DNA of 64,000 bases, from positions 744,001 through 808,000 of the forward strand of contig NZ_WUBR01000001.1 of NCBI RefSeq assembly GCF_009807005.1, in the 5' to 3' direction. The stretch comes from Aurantiacibacter rhizosphaerae. Its GTDB lineage: Bacteria; Pseudomonadota; Alphaproteobacteria; Sphingomonadales; Sphingomonadaceae. The stretch's first letter is position 1, and each line of letters begins with the position of its first letter. The position numbers were made by a program, and so were the translations under genes. Positions 25,744 to 34,980 of this stretch are shown here, in pieces. Under the pieces are notes generated by a model. That model was not told where the DNA came from, made no database searches, and saw only the letters and a list, made by a program, of their open reading frames with translations.

Positions 25744-26880
25744 ATGGCAACGGTTATCCTCGTCTCGCCGCATCCAGTGGACGGCTATCCTCCGGTTCAA
25801 AATCAAGCTTGCCTGTTGGCTGACACAGGGTGGGCCGTGGAGTTGATCACCACGCCGCTCGCGTCGGGGCCGCGCGGGATGCGTTTCTCTCACCCCGGTG
25901 TCACTGTGCACGAAATCGAGGCCGGACCAGGTGGAAAGCTGGGCGCCCTGCAGCGCGCTTATCGCTTCGTGTCCACTCTGAGCACGCTTCGCCGCAATGC
26001 CCACGGACCTGTGGTTGAAGTCGCATTTGAACCCAGCGGACAATTTTATAGCGACATGGCTTGGGCGCGACCGGCGGTGCGTATTGCGCATTTCCACGAA
26101 TGCCTGCAATCTTTCGAAGAGTCCTTTCTCGAAAAGCGTTTGGTTAAGGCAATCGCAGGCTATCAACTCGTTGTCGTGCCAGACGAAGGGCGAGGAGAGC
26201 TTATCAGGGAACAGCTGAAGCTTTCGTCGCTGCCAACGATTGTCCCGAATTATCCTTTGCTCGGCGCTCACGAAGCGTTGCTCGAAAGAGGCGAGCGTGA
26301 GGGCTTCGAGGTGATTTACTGCGGATCGATCAGCACCCGCCAAATGCTCGGGGTGGTGGTGAAAAGCGTGTCGCAATGGCCCGAATCCGCGCGTCTCACG
26401 ATTATCGGATCGACGCAGAAACCAGCGGCGCAGGAGATCATCGATATTGCCCGGCAAGAGGGAGTGAGCGAGCGCGTCGATTTCCTCGGCTGGGTCCCAT
26501 ATGACAAGGTCAAGCAGCGCTTAGCCGAAGCCGATCTTGGCATCTCGTTGCTTGATGGCCGGTTCGATCAATGGCGCACGGCTTTGGGAGCCTCGAACAA
26601 GCGCTATCAATACATGCAAGCTGGTCTTCCCCAGATCGCGGACATGAATCCCGGTGTGCCTGAACTGATCGAGGGCCAAGGGATTGGCCGGTGTTTGACC
26701 AATTTTTGCGAAATCGAGCTCGCAAGTCTCGTGTCTGAATACGCGTCCGACGCCGAGCGTTGCCAACGCGAAGGGGCGCGCGCTTTCGGCCTGTTTAAAG
26801 CGCGCTACAATTATGCCGAGCCCTTTTGCAGCGTTATACGCTTTATGGAAGAGCGGATAAAACCAGTGAATGGCTCTTAA
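25744..26880 (+). CDS. Glycosyltransferase (GT-B, GT1/GT4-like)
   Basis: The 378-residue protein starts ATVILVSPHPVDGYPPVQNQ and has AHFHECLQSFEE, VIYCGSISTRQMLGVVVKSV and YMQAGLPQIADMNPGVPELI in the donor-binding half. The classic E-x7-E pair is not obvious, so it is a less typical family member. It precedes another GT4 on the same strand by 35-65 bases. Confidence 0.8.
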   Translation: MATVILVSPHPVDGYPPVQNQACLLADTGWAVELITTPLASGPRGMRFSHPGVTVHEIEAGPGGKLGALQRAYRFVSTLSTLRRNAHGPVVEVAFEPSGQFYSDMAWARPAVRIAHFHECLQSFEESFLEKRLVKAIAGYQLVVVPDEGRGELIREQLKLSSLPTIVPNYPLLGAHEALLERGEREGFEVIYCGSISTRQMLGVVVKSVSQWPESARLTIIGSTQKPAAQEIIDIARQEGVSERVDFLGWVPYDKVKQRLAEADLGISLLDGRFDQWRTALGASNKRYQYMQAGLPQIADMNPGVPELIEGQGIGRCLTNFCEIELASLVSEYASDAERCQREGARAFGLFKARYNYAEPFCSVIRFMEERIKPVNGS

Positions 26881-26944
26881 TGAATAGCCGCCTTTCACTT
26901 AGTGGCAGCCACTCTTGCACGATTCTAACTGCGGCTCATCTCCC

Positions 26945-28099
26945 TTGAAAATCTTGCTTTATGCGCCGAACTACCTGCCCGCGACCCGCTATGGGGGACC
27001 GGTCCGGTCAAGCCATGGTCTAGCTCGGGGGCTGGTAAGGCGCGGCCATCGCGTCGATGTAGTCACCACCAATGTCGACGGGGAAGGCGTCCTGGACGTC
27101 CCAGTCGGACAGGTTGTCGACATGGAGGGGGTTCGGGTCCGCTATTTCCCAACGAGCGCCCCGCGCAGGATCTATTACAGCCCTGAAATGCTTGCCGCTG
27201 TTGAAAGCGAGGTTGACACCTATGACGCGGTTCACACCAATGGAATGTTTCTTTGGCCGGGGCTTGCGATCGCTCGGGCTGCGGTAAGGGCGCGCAAACC
27301 TCTCTTCATCTCACCGCGCGGGATGCTGGTGCCAGAGATGATCGCGGGCAAGTCCAAACACATCAAACGTTTGTGGATCGCTTCACTCGAACGGCGCTAT
27401 CTTAAGCAAGCGAGCGCAATCCATGTCACCTCGGAATCAGAGGCGGATGGCATCAGGCAACTGGGTTTGGACTTGGCGAAGGTTGCGATCCTGCCCAACG
27501 GCGTGGACCTGCCCAAGGATGAGCCAAGTGCGTCCGACGTCGAGGCCGAATGGGTAGGCGTGGATCGCGGCGAGCGCGTCGCCTTTCTCGCGCGTCTGGA
27601 TTGGACCAAGGGCCTTGATCTGGCGATTGAAGCGGTGGCACGTCACCCTACGGCCACGCTTCTTATCGCAGGCCCCGATCAGATAGGCCTTCAGAGCGCT
27701 TTGGAAAAACAGCTGGTTCGGCAAGATGGATCGTGCGCAGGGCGCTTTGTTGGGCAACTCGACGATCAGAGAAAATGGGCGTTTCTGGCTGGCGCGGATT
27801 TACTGTTAGCACCGTCAGTTAAAGAGAGCTTTGGAATGTCGGTGGCTGAGGCGCTGTGCATCGGGACGCCCGTGATCTGTACGCCCGGCGTCGGCGCTTC
27901 GAGCATTGTAGAGAGAATTTCGCCCGGGCTTGTGGTTGAGCGTCATCCCGACGTCCTCGCTGAGGTGGTGAAGGAAGCGCTTTTGGATCCAACGCGCAGC
28001 GCCCAACTGGGCAAAATAGCCAAGGCCATGATGGCAGAGGAATACGGCTGGGATGCAATAGCCGATCGCATGGCGGCTTTGTATCGTCAAACCCAATAG
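26945..28099 (+). CDS. Glycosyltransferase family 4
   Basis: This GT-B enzyme of about 384 residues has LKILLYAPNYLPATRYGGPV, AVHTNGMFLWPG, FLARLDWTKGLDLAIEAV and PSVKESFGMSVAEALCIGTPVI with GVGASSIV. TTG at 26945 gives the canonical start; TTG at 26915 in the same frame is also possible. Confidence 0.87.
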   Translation: MKILLYAPNYLPATRYGGPVRSSHGLARGLVRRGHRVDVVTTNVDGEGVLDVPVGQVVDMEGVRVRYFPTSAPRRIYYSPEMLAAVESEVDTYDAVHTNGMFLWPGLAIARAAVRARKPLFISPRGMLVPEMIAGKSKHIKRLWIASLERRYLKQASAIHVTSESEADGIRQLGLDLAKVAILPNGVDLPKDEPSASDVEAEWVGVDRGERVAFLARLDWTKGLDLAIEAVARHPTATLLIAGPDQIGLQSALEKQLVRQDGSCAGRFVGQLDDQRKWAFLAGADLLLAPSVKESFGMSVAEALCIGTPVICTPGVGASSIVERISPGLVVERHPDVLAEVVKEALLDPTRSAQLGKIAKAMMAEEYGWDAIADRMAALYRQTQ

Positions 28100-28209
28100 G
28101 CGATGGATGGGCAATACGTCACCAGACGCCGTATTTGGCCTTAGTGGCCACACTCACTGTCCGCTAAAGTCAAACAACTCTCAAACTCAAGCCGGTGAGA
28201 AATCGAAGC

Positions 28210-28863
28210 ATGTCGCCAGTTCGGATCGCTAACCTCCTCTATCGCTCTCCTTACGTCGCTGTTCGAGAGATCGTGAAGCGCCTGCCCGGAATGGAGTTTC
28301 TGAAGGATACCGAAGGGTACGCGACGCAAATCACTTATGACATGTGGTTTGACCAGTATATTCGCGGGATCAACGGTGGCGGGATCTATTGGCCGATGCA
28401 TCGCTCAAGCCGGTGCATAAACTGGAGGAACGTGCATCTGGGGATCGATGTCGCCCCAGGCTACATGCCGGGGTGTTATATTCAGGCTATGGGGCCGATT
28501 TCGATTGGCGATTACACCCGGATCGCCGCTAATGTCGGGATCGTATCCAGCAACCACAGCCTGCTGGATGCAAGACAGCACGAAATCAGCCGGGTCGATA
28601 TTGGCAAATATTGCTGGCTTGGAATTAATTCGGTCGTGCTTCCCGGGGTGACATTGGGGGATTACTGCATCGTCGCAGCCGGTGCGGTTGTCACCAAATC
28701 TTTCCCAGACGGTTATTGCGTATTGGCGGGATCGCCCGCGCGGGTCGTAAGAGAGTTAGATCCGGATCAATGTGTTCATTACGAGAACGAGCATAGGTAT
28801 CACGGCTATATCCACGAAGATGTATTTCAAGATTTCAAATCGAGGCATCTAAATGAGATTTGA
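28210..28863 (+). CDS. Hexapeptide-repeat acyltransferase (CatB/LbH type)
   Basis: About 217 residues with a left-handed beta-helix of [LIV]-G-x4 repeats: ISIGDYTRIAANVGIVSSN, then VDIGKYCWLGINSVVLPGVTLGDYCIVAAGAVVTKSFPDG. It probably O-acetylates a sugar of the polysaccharide. ATG at 28210 is chosen; an in-frame GTG is at 28195. Its stop overlaps the next frame at 28860-28863. Confidence 0.82.
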   Translation: MSPVRIANLLYRSPYVAVREIVKRLPGMEFLKDTEGYATQITYDMWFDQYIRGINGGGIYWPMHRSSRCINWRNVHLGIDVAPGYMPGCYIQAMGPISIGDYTRIAANVGIVSSNHSLLDARQHEISRVDIGKYCWLGINSVVLPGVTLGDYCIVAAGAVVTKSFPDGYCVLAGSPARVVRELDPDQCVHYENEHRYHGYIHEDVFQDFKSRHLNEI

Positions 28864-28904
28864 GCGAAAGCTCGCTGGCTCTTACTCCCCGATCGGAGCT
28901 CGCC

Positions 28905-29660
28905 ATGTCCGTTCAATATAACGATGAATTCTATAGCACCCGAGACGCCGGGACGAAGTACTTTGCACCGCAATTGTCGGAGCTGTTGAATGACACCTTT
29001 AAACAAAGTACTCCGTGGATTTGGGCTGCGGTGTGGGGACGTTGGCGTCGCAAATGAAGGCTCTGTGAGGCGCGCGCGTTATGGGTGTTGAAGGCCCTTG
29101 GTTCGATAAGGACAAGCTTGTCATCAAAAACGATGAATTCATCCAATTGGACTTCAATCAATCGCTTGCGATGCCCAAAGAGCGCTTCGACATTGTGGGC
29201 TCCCTGGAAGGGGCAGAGCATATGTCTGAGGATTGCGCGCAAGGCTTTGTAAATGCGCTGTGTGACCTAAGCGACGTGGTGGTTTTCGCTGCTGCGATAC
29301 CCTTGCAAAGGGGGTATCGGGCACATCAACGAACGTTGGCCATCCTATCGGGCCGCCGTGTACTGAGAAGCCGGATATCGCGCATTCGATTTCATTCGCC
29401 CCAAACTGTGGTCAGACAGCGACATACCGCGTTGGTATCGCCAGAATACGGTCCTATATATTCATGAAGAGGCCTGCGCACGCCTCCCAAGCGACGTTCT
29501 CATGACCGAACGAGAGCCCGCAGCTCTTGATGTCGTGCACCCCGAGACGCTAATGATTGAACGAGCGCGGTGTCACGTCGACAATATTGATTTACGCGAT
29601 ATCACTGCCGCCTTGTCTAGCCGCATCGCTAAGGCTCTGATCAAGAAAACGAAGAGCTAA
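28905..29660 (+). pseudogene. SAM-dependent methyltransferase gene broken by stops and frameshifts
   Basis: The gene reads QYNDEFYSTRDAGTKYFAPQL, then in another frame DLGCGVGTLASQMKAL (the AdoMet motif) ending in TGA, then GVEGPWFDKDKLVI, FDIVGSLEGAEHM and VVVFAAAIPLQ, then RPKLWSD and PRWYRQNTVLYIHEE in yet another frame to TAA at 29658-29660. Intact relatives run straight through these pieces, so at least two frameshifts and one stop separate them. It lies directly after the acyltransferase and would have methylated a sugar. Confidence 0.85.
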
Positions 29661-29789
29661 ACCAAGGGCAGACCCATCGGTTGCCAACGCTTATATCAAC
29701 CCGCCGCGCGGTCAGTGTGGTTTCGCCGCAAGGGTGGGCGTTTCGTCACCGTTTTGTAAAAGGATGAGCACCAAGGTGCGTAATTTGTT

Positions 29790-30341
29790 ATGCGGCTTGA
29801 CCGATACACATCGAAATTGAACCGGGGTGCGTCACGTTTTGTTGATGCCGCTTGGCTTGTCTCGAATGCCCTATTTCTGTCATCCTGGCTTCCGGGGACA
29901 GGATGGCGCGTGCAATTGCTACGTGCTTTTGGCGCAGAGGTCGGACGTAATGTGGTGATCAAGCCGGGCGTGCGCGTAAAATTTCCGTGGCGTCTGCGGA
30001 TTGGCGACCATAGCTGGATTGGCGAGGATGTGTGGATCGACAATCTTGCAGAAGTGGACATCGGAAAACATGTCTGTGTCTCTCAGGGGGCCTATCTCTG
30101 TACTGGAAGTCACGATTGGAGTTCCGAATCCTTCGATCTCATAACGAAGCCAATCATCCTACAGAACAGGGTATGGGTCTGCGCACAAGCGACAGTAGGG
30201 CCAGGCGTGGTGATCGGCGAAGGGGCGGTTCTAGGATTAAAAAGCTGCACCAGTAGGCACCTATCGCCATGGACAATCAATGCGGGGTCGCCATCTCTAG
30301 AGGTAGGCCAAAGAACTCGTCACCTGGATAGTATGGATTAG
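29790..30341 (+). CDS. WcaF-type sugar O-acetyltransferase
   Basis: The 183-residue protein begins with about 50 residues containing LFLSSWLPGTGWRVQLLRAFGAEVG, as in WcaF-like colanic acid acetyltransferases, then hexapeptide repeats (IGDHSWIGEDVWIDNLAEVDIGKHVCVSQGAYLCTG) and GPGVVIGEGAVLGLKS. It lies 130 bases after the methyltransferase remnant and is the last gene of the long plus-strand cluster. Confidence 0.85.
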   Translation: MRLDRYTSKLNRGASRFVDAAWLVSNALFLSSWLPGTGWRVQLLRAFGAEVGRNVVIKPGVRVKFPWRLRIGDHSWIGEDVWIDNLAEVDIGKHVCVSQGAYLCTGSHDWSSESFDLITKPIILQNRVWVCAQATVGPGVVIGEGAVLGLKSCTSRHLSPWTINAGSPSLEVGQRTRHLDSMD

Positions 30342-30501
30342 TGCTCTTCTGCATGTAAGAATACCTGTAATCAAAGCATTAGGACACCAGAAGGAAGCTC
30401 GCCAGAGAGCCTAAGCCCCAATTTCACGAAGGCCTCACTGAGACGATCGAGTATTTCGATGCCATGCTACGTGAACTTGGCGAAGAGAGCGCCGGCCTTG
30501 C

Positions 30502-31434
30502 TCAGCGAACCTGAACCAGCTGCGCCCACCGCCGTTCGTGGATGGCGTAGGTAGCTGCATTCTCGACATAGCGACCCAACACGCTGATCGTCTTCCAACC
30601 ACCCGCCTGCATGATGGCGACCTGGTCAATACCAGCCACCATCATGTCTTGGGCCGCACCGATGCGCATGGAATGGCCCGATAGGCTGGATACCTTCTCT
30701 CCGAGTTCTGCACGCGCTGCTGCGCGCTTGATGATCCGCCTGATCGAGGCGGTATCGAGATGCCGACCGGACATCTTGCGCGTATGAAGCCCTTGGAACA
30801 ACGGTCCTTCCTTGATGCCGCTAACCTCCAACCATTGCGCAAGCGAGTCTTGCGTCGAGGGCGAAAGATGGGCGATGCGGCCTTCGCCAAAGGGGTCGGA
30901 CTTGGCCCTCAGGATGAGGATGGCGGCAAGGTCCGGCGCAAGGTGCTCGGCCCGCATGGCTGCAAGCTCGATGCTACGACAGAGCGTGTCATAGCCGAGG
31001 CTGATGAGCGCGGCATCGCGCTTTCCCGCAAGGGTACCGGGGCAGGCCACCAGCATGGGTCGGAGAAGATCAGAGGTCAGGCCCAGCGATTGTTTGGGGC
31101 GAGAAGGCCTTGCGCGGCGTGCACGCCTGATCGCCAGCTGCACTTCGCTTGACAAGGCAGGTGATGGCCAGTCGAGCATGCGATGGGCAAACTTGATCGC
31201 CTCAACGCGCCGCTTGACAGTCGCCATCGACAGCGTTTGGGTTTGGTCATCGATAAAACACGCCACCGTAGACGGGGCGGCAGGCACCCAATCATGGCCG
31301 TAATCGACGCACCAGGCGATAAAGCTGTGCAGGTCGCCGCGATAGCCGCTGAGCGTCTTTTCAGAGTACGCCCCTTTGCATCGCTTGAAGATGCGATCTA
31401 GATCTGTTTGGTATGGATGTCGAACGCTTCTCAT
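30502..31434 (-). CDS. Tyrosine recombinase (integrase)
   Basis: About 310 residues. An N-terminal SAM-like core-binding domain (YSEKTLSGYRGDLHSFIAWC) is followed by a catalytic domain with Arg in YDTLCRSIELAAM, HSMRIGAAQDM (the H-x-x-R pair) and the tyrosine in ISVLGRYVENA. No tRNA or other attachment gene is seen next to it. It starts 41 bases from a divergent XRE regulator, with a perfect inverted repeat between. ATG at 31434 is favoured; the in-frame start at 31473 would cover the repeat. Confidence 0.88.
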   Translation of the reverse strand: MRSVRHPYQTDLDRIFKRCKGAYSEKTLSGYRGDLHSFIAWCVDYGHDWVPAAPSTVACFIDDQTQTLSMATVKRRVEAIKFAHRMLDWPSPALSSEVQLAIRRARRARPSRPKQSLGLTSDLLRPMLVACPGTLAGKRDAALISLGYDTLCRSIELAAMRAEHLAPDLAAILILRAKSDPFGEGRIAHLSPSTQDSLAQWLEVSGIKEGPLFQGLHTRKMSGRHLDTASIRRIIKRAAARAELGEKVSSLSGHSMRIGAAQDMMVAGIDQVAIMQAGGWKTISVLGRYVENAATYAIHERRWAQLVQVR

Positions 31435-31441
31435 GCAATTT

Positions 31442-31464
31442 TTATGGCGTAAAATACGCCATAA
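31442..31464. promoter_or_regulatory. Perfect 10-bp inverted repeat, candidate operator
   Basis: TTATGGCGTA, three A bases, then TACGCCATAA: ten paired bases with no mismatch. It sits between the divergent integrase (start 31434) and regulator (start 31475), where a repressor could control both genes. The protein that binds it is inferred to be the adjacent XRE protein. Confidence 0.7.
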
Positions 31465-31474
31465 TGCAACCATC

Positions 31475-31723
31475 TTGATAAGCGCCGCTCAGATTAGAGC
31501 TGGAAGGGCGTTGCTCGGTATTTCCGCTGCCGAGTTAAGCAGCAACTCCAATGTACCCCATCGAACGCTACAGCGCTTAGAATCTGCCGATGGCGTTCCT
31601 CCGTCGCGTGGAGGGACACTTGAGCGCGTCAAGCAGGCGCTCGAAGCCGAAGGCATCGAGTTTATCGGTGACCCTATCACCTCTCCAGGCGTGCGCCTGT
31701 GCGCTCGCAAAGCCCCCAACTAA
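31475..31723 (+). CDS. XRE-type helix-turn-helix regulator
   Basis: About 82 residues from TTG at 31475: SAAQIRAGRALLGISAAELSS and NVPHRTLQRLESADG form the XRE helix-turn-helix, followed by LERVKQALEAEGIEFIGD, the usual tail of this small family. It is divergent from the integrase and ends one base before the VanZ-like gene. It probably represses through the 31442-31464 repeat. Confidence 0.8.
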   Translation: MISAAQIRAGRALLGISAAELSSNSNVPHRTLQRLESADGVPPSRGGTLERVKQALEAEGIEFIGDPITSPGVRLCARKAPN

Positions 31724-31724
31724 C

Positions 31725-32081
31725 ATGACCGATCCCATGGCCAGCCAGATCTGGCGCGGTCTAGTGATTATGGTCATTCTGGGCCTTGGAGGGATCATGG
31801 CCTTTGCCAGCCCCTTTGGCTGGCCAATCCGGGACTATGATCGCTACCCGCATTTCGTAACCTTTGCCACGATATCCCTACTTTCCGTCATCGCCTGGCC
31901 GCGCGCCGCTCTCAACCATCTGCTCATCGGCCTCGCCGTCCTGGCCGGCTTCACGGAGCTCCTCCAATTCACAGCTGGCATAAGCCGCATGCCGTCATGG
32001 TCCGACTTCGGCTTCAACATATGCGGCATTGCAGCAATGCTCGGCGTGATCGCCGCCCTGCGCGCCAAGTTTCGCAGCTGA
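31725..32081 (+). CDS. VanZ-like membrane protein
   Basis: The 118-residue protein has about four membrane helices: LVIMVILGLGGIMAFA, YPHFVTFATISLLSVIAW, HLLIGLAVLAGFTELLQF and FGFNICGIAAMLGVIAAL. The pattern H-F...E-L-Q...D-x-x-x-N matches VanZ-like proteins, small membrane proteins often found beside polysaccharide genes. ATG at 31725 follows the regulator stop by one base. Confidence 0.72.
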   Translation: MTDPMASQIWRGLVIMVILGLGGIMAFASPFGWPIRDYDRYPHFVTFATISLLSVIAWPRAALNHLLIGLAVLAGFTELLQFTAGISRMPSWSDFGFNICGIAAMLGVIAALRAKFRS

Positions 32082-32395
32082 TCGATCGCAGCGTATTGCT
32101 GCGATGAGGTGCTGTGCGTCGGTAGCCTCTGCACCTGCAAAAAGACCAATATCGCAAAGCTTGGGCTCCCTGCGATAGGAACACCCGCCTCGCCAAATTC
32201 CCCGACGCAACTTGCAGGCGGGTTGGCCGGTTCAACAAGCTGCAAGCGGCGCTCCTTCTCCCGATGGAAGTCCTGCAGCATCTCGCGCATCTGGCGCCCC
32301 AGCATTCCCTGGTACCGGCCAATGAGGTACTGGTCCTTCAGCAACAGGCTTCGCATCGAGGCGAAACGCGACTCGTCCGCAGACTGGTTTCGCAT
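32082..32395 (-). CDS. Hypothetical protein, convergent with the VanZ-like gene
   Basis: ATG at 32395, with GAGAGG five bases upstream, opens MRNQSADESRFASMRSLLLK, then LIGRYQGMLGRQMREMLQDFHREK. The first ~45 residues look like a real helical protein. Beyond about 32082 the frame runs antisense through the VanZ-like gene to 31844, so the coding end is unclear; the far part is probably not genuine. No function is recognised. Confidence 0.35.
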
Positions 32396-32456
32396 CGTGA
32401 CCTCTCGGTCTCCGTCTCGGCCAAGCGTTTCTCTCGCCACAGCAGGTTGGTCATAG

Positions 32457-33010
32457 TTAAACGCCAACGCGCATATCGGCCAGCTTGCTCTCCCACGGCA
32501 GCGCGTAGGCCACGATCGCGTCGAGATCGTCATGCTGCGGCTGCCATGGCAAGGTCGCCTTGATGCGTAAAGAGTCCGCGATAAGCGATTCGGGATCGCC
32601 CGCATGGCAAGGCTCCAGCACGCGGATGATTTTGCGGTTCGGCATTCGGCATAACGCATCCAGCGCTCCCAAAACGGAACAGCCCCCGCCATAGCCGCAG
32701 TTCACCGTCAGGCTGCTGCCTCAATGACTTAAGCGCCAGCACATGTGCTGCCGCCAGGTCGCCGACGTGAATATATTTGCGCACACCGGTGCCATCCTGC
32801 GCGTCGTAATCTGTATCATACACGCCCACGCTTTTGCGCTTGCCGAGCGCCGCCTCGACCGCGACCTTAATCAGGTGTGTCGCACCGGTAGTGGACTGGC
32901 CTGTGCGACCCTGCGGATCGGCACCTGCGACATTGGAATAACGCAGTGCGCAATAGTTCAGGTCATGCGCCGCCGATGTGTCAGCCACCTCCAGTCGGCT
33001 CGTGCTTGCT
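32457..33010 (-). pseudogene. galE: Degenerate partial galE copy (UDP-glucose 4-epimerase, C-terminal half)
   Basis: The stretch matches the last ~175 codons of the intact galE at 36062-37069. It shares ADTSAAHDLNYCALRY, NVAGADPQGRTGQSTTGATHLIK and IVAYALPWESKLADMRVGV with a few changes each, but a frameshift near 32705 breaks the frame and the N-terminal half is absent. The upstream end of the match is about 33010. It is a duplicated and decaying copy; the Rossmann domain is missing. Confidence 0.9.
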
Positions 33011-33136
33011 TGCCATCCAATTTGTGAATGCCATAATTACGCAAAGCGATAGCGATCATTTACTGCGCAAGGTAGTGTATCCAGCCTTCAATCGTCTTCA
33101 ACTTGGCGACCCAAACGTTGCCGCTACCGGAGTGGC

Positions 33137-34165
33137 CTACTGTTGTAGTGCACCTTGAAGCTTACCTACATTTTGTACGCTGTCACAGCACGTCACAAGA
33201 ACCTCATTCCCGTCAACCACGACAACAACATTTGAGAGCCCGATCACCGAAACCCGCGGCCCGTCACTGTCAACAAAGACATTTTCGCAGTCGACCAGGT
33301 CAGCGCGACCTCGAACAGCATTACCTGCTTCGCCGCATTCCTGTTCGTTAAACAGGGCCTTCCAATTTCCGATGTCGGACCAGCCCATGTCCGCCATGAC
33401 GGTCGCCGCCCTGCCGGTCTTCTCCATGACGGCGAAGTCGATTGACTCCCCATCAATTCGGCAGAAGGGCTCGGCAGCCGGATGAAAGAGATCCTCTTCC
33501 GTCTTCCCTTCTGTTACCGCCTGCCTGACCAAGCCTGCGATGTCCGGGCGGTGTGCGCCAAGTTCCTCGAGATAGGTACCTGCACGGAACACGAATATGC
33601 CGCCGTTCCACGCGAAATTGCCATCGGCGAGGAATACTGTTGCACGTTCGAGGTCAGGCTTCTCGACAAAGCGACGGACGCGGTAGCCTACAGGCAAAGG
33701 TTCCCCGCGCTCGATATAGCCAAAACCCGTTTCGGGCGCCGTCGGCGTGATCCCGATAGCAACCAGGTGACGAGATTCAGCAAGGGCTGCCGCATCGATA
33801 ACTGCTCGCCGGAAAGCCTCGCTATCACGGATGTGATGGTCGCTCGGGCATACAAGCATCACCGCTTCGGCGGGAAGCCGGGCGGCAGCAAGCGCAATTG
33901 CAGGCGCCGTATTGCGGGCGCCAGGTTCGACGATGATCGTCCCTCCACTCGGGAGGCTCTCGCGAATGTGCGGTACGTGGGCATCGCCGGCAACGACGAT
34001 GGGCGAGGCGAACATTGTTTCGTCCGAGCACCTTGCCAAGGTTGCTTCGAACAGCGTCTGGTCGCCCACCAAGGGGAGGAATGGCTTTGGCTTGGTCTTG
34101 CGGCTGCGTGGCCAGAGCCGCGTGCCGCTGCCGCCGCACATGATGACTGGAACAATCTTGCTCAT
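33137..34165 (-). CDS. Mannose-1-phosphate guanylyltransferase
   Basis: The 342-residue enzyme makes GDP-mannose from mannose-1-phosphate and GTP. It has the pyrophosphorylase motif MCGGSGTRLWPRSRKTKPKPFL at the N terminus, LVCPSDHHI, FVEKPD and WNGGIFVFRA. It is about 130 residues shorter than two-domain ManC/AlgA enzymes and lacks the isomerase domain, which is supplied separately by the overlapping manA. Expected next steps would be GDP-fucose through the enzyme at the window start. Confidence 0.9.
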   Translation of the reverse strand: MSKIVPVIMCGGSGTRLWPRSRKTKPKPFLPLVGDQTLFEATLARCSDETMFASPIVVAGDAHVPHIRESLPSGGTIIVEPGARNTAPAIALAAARLPAEAVMLVCPSDHHIRDSEAFRRAVIDAAALAESRHLVAIGITPTAPETGFGYIERGEPLPVGYRVRRFVEKPDLERATVFLADGNFAWNGGIFVFRAGTYLEELGAHRPDIAGLVRQAVTEGKTEEDLFHPAAEPFCRIDGESIDFAVMEKTGRAATVMADMGWSDIGNWKALFNEQECGEAGNAVRGRADLVDCENVFVDSDGPRVSVIGLSNVVVVVDGNEVLVTCCDSVQNVGKLQGALQQ

Positions 34166-34980
34166 GCCGAAACTCCCTCGCGGCAGGGTGCGGTAACCAG
34201 GCAGACACCGTCTTTGGGAAAAACAAGGCCTTCGAGATCTTTAGCCTGCGCGCAATCGCCGGGGCCAATATCCTCGCCATCGACTTGATAGGTGCCCTTG
34301 CGCGGAATCACTAGTACCGCGTCGCTATAGGCCGAGCGCAGATCATCTTCAGGATCGCCTGCCACTTGGTGGAGCCGGAAGTAAGGGCCCTCAACAAGTG
34401 TCAGGGTTTCGTCGGGGAGTACCGTTCGCCGCGTAGAGGCGTCGAATTGCGCGCCTGATGCCACCTTCATGCCTTTCTCGAGGTGGAGTTCGCGGGGTCG
34501 GCCGTAGTCAAAGAGACGGTAAGTGATGTCGGAGTTCTGCTGGATCTCGAGGATCGATACGCCGCCGCCGATGGCGTGCACAGTATTTGCCGGGATGTAG
34601 AAGAAGTCGCCCGGCGCCACGTCGTGCCAGGCGAGCAGGTTCTCGATCGAGCCATCGAGCGCGGCACTGTGCATCGTTTCCCGATTGACGTCTTCCTTGA
34701 ACCCGACCCCAAGCTTGGCGCCTTCATCTGCATCGATGACGAGCCAGCATTCCTCCTTGCCGTTCGTTCCGTGCCCCGATGCGACAGCTTGCGCGTCATT
34801 CGGGTGGCACTGGACCGAGAGTTTTTCTCCAGCAAAGATATACTTGACCAAGAGCTCGGGAAGCTCAGCGGGAGGCTCGAACCAGATTTCGCCGATACGC
34901 TTGCCTGGAGCGGCCGAGAACGGCGCGGGAAGGTGGTCCAGCCCCCAGACCTTCTCAACATGGATGGGTTTCACACGCAA
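34162..34980 (-). CDS. manA: Mannose-6-phosphate isomerase (class I)
   Basis: The 272-residue zinc-dependent enzyme interconverts fructose-6-phosphate and mannose-6-phosphate. It shows VWGLDHLPAPF, IGEIWFEPP, KLSVQCHPND (with metal His) and FFYIPANTVHAIGGGVSILEIQQNSD. Its stop overlaps the guanylyltransferase start by 4 bases, so the two are co-translated. No phosphomannomutase gene is seen next to them. Confidence 0.9.
   Translation of the reverse strand: MRVKPIHVEKVWGLDHLPAPFSAAPGKRIGEIWFEPPAELPELLVKYIFAGEKLSVQCHPNDAQAVASGHGTNGKEECWLVIDADEGAKLGVGFKEDVNRETMHSAALDGSIENLLAWHDVAPGDFFYIPANTVHAIGGGVSILEIQQNSDITYRLFDYGRPRELHLEKGMKVASGAQFDASTRRTVLPDETLTLVEGPYFRLHQVAGDPEDDLRSAYSDAVLVIPRKGTYQVDGEDIGPGDCAQAKDLEGLVFPKDGVCLVTAPCREGVSA

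Noticed and set aside
31844-32081. Antisense continuation of the hypothetical minus-strand frame through the VanZ-like gene.
   Set aside because: The plus-strand VanZ-like frame has membrane helices and a tight start, so the antisense part is unlikely to be coding.
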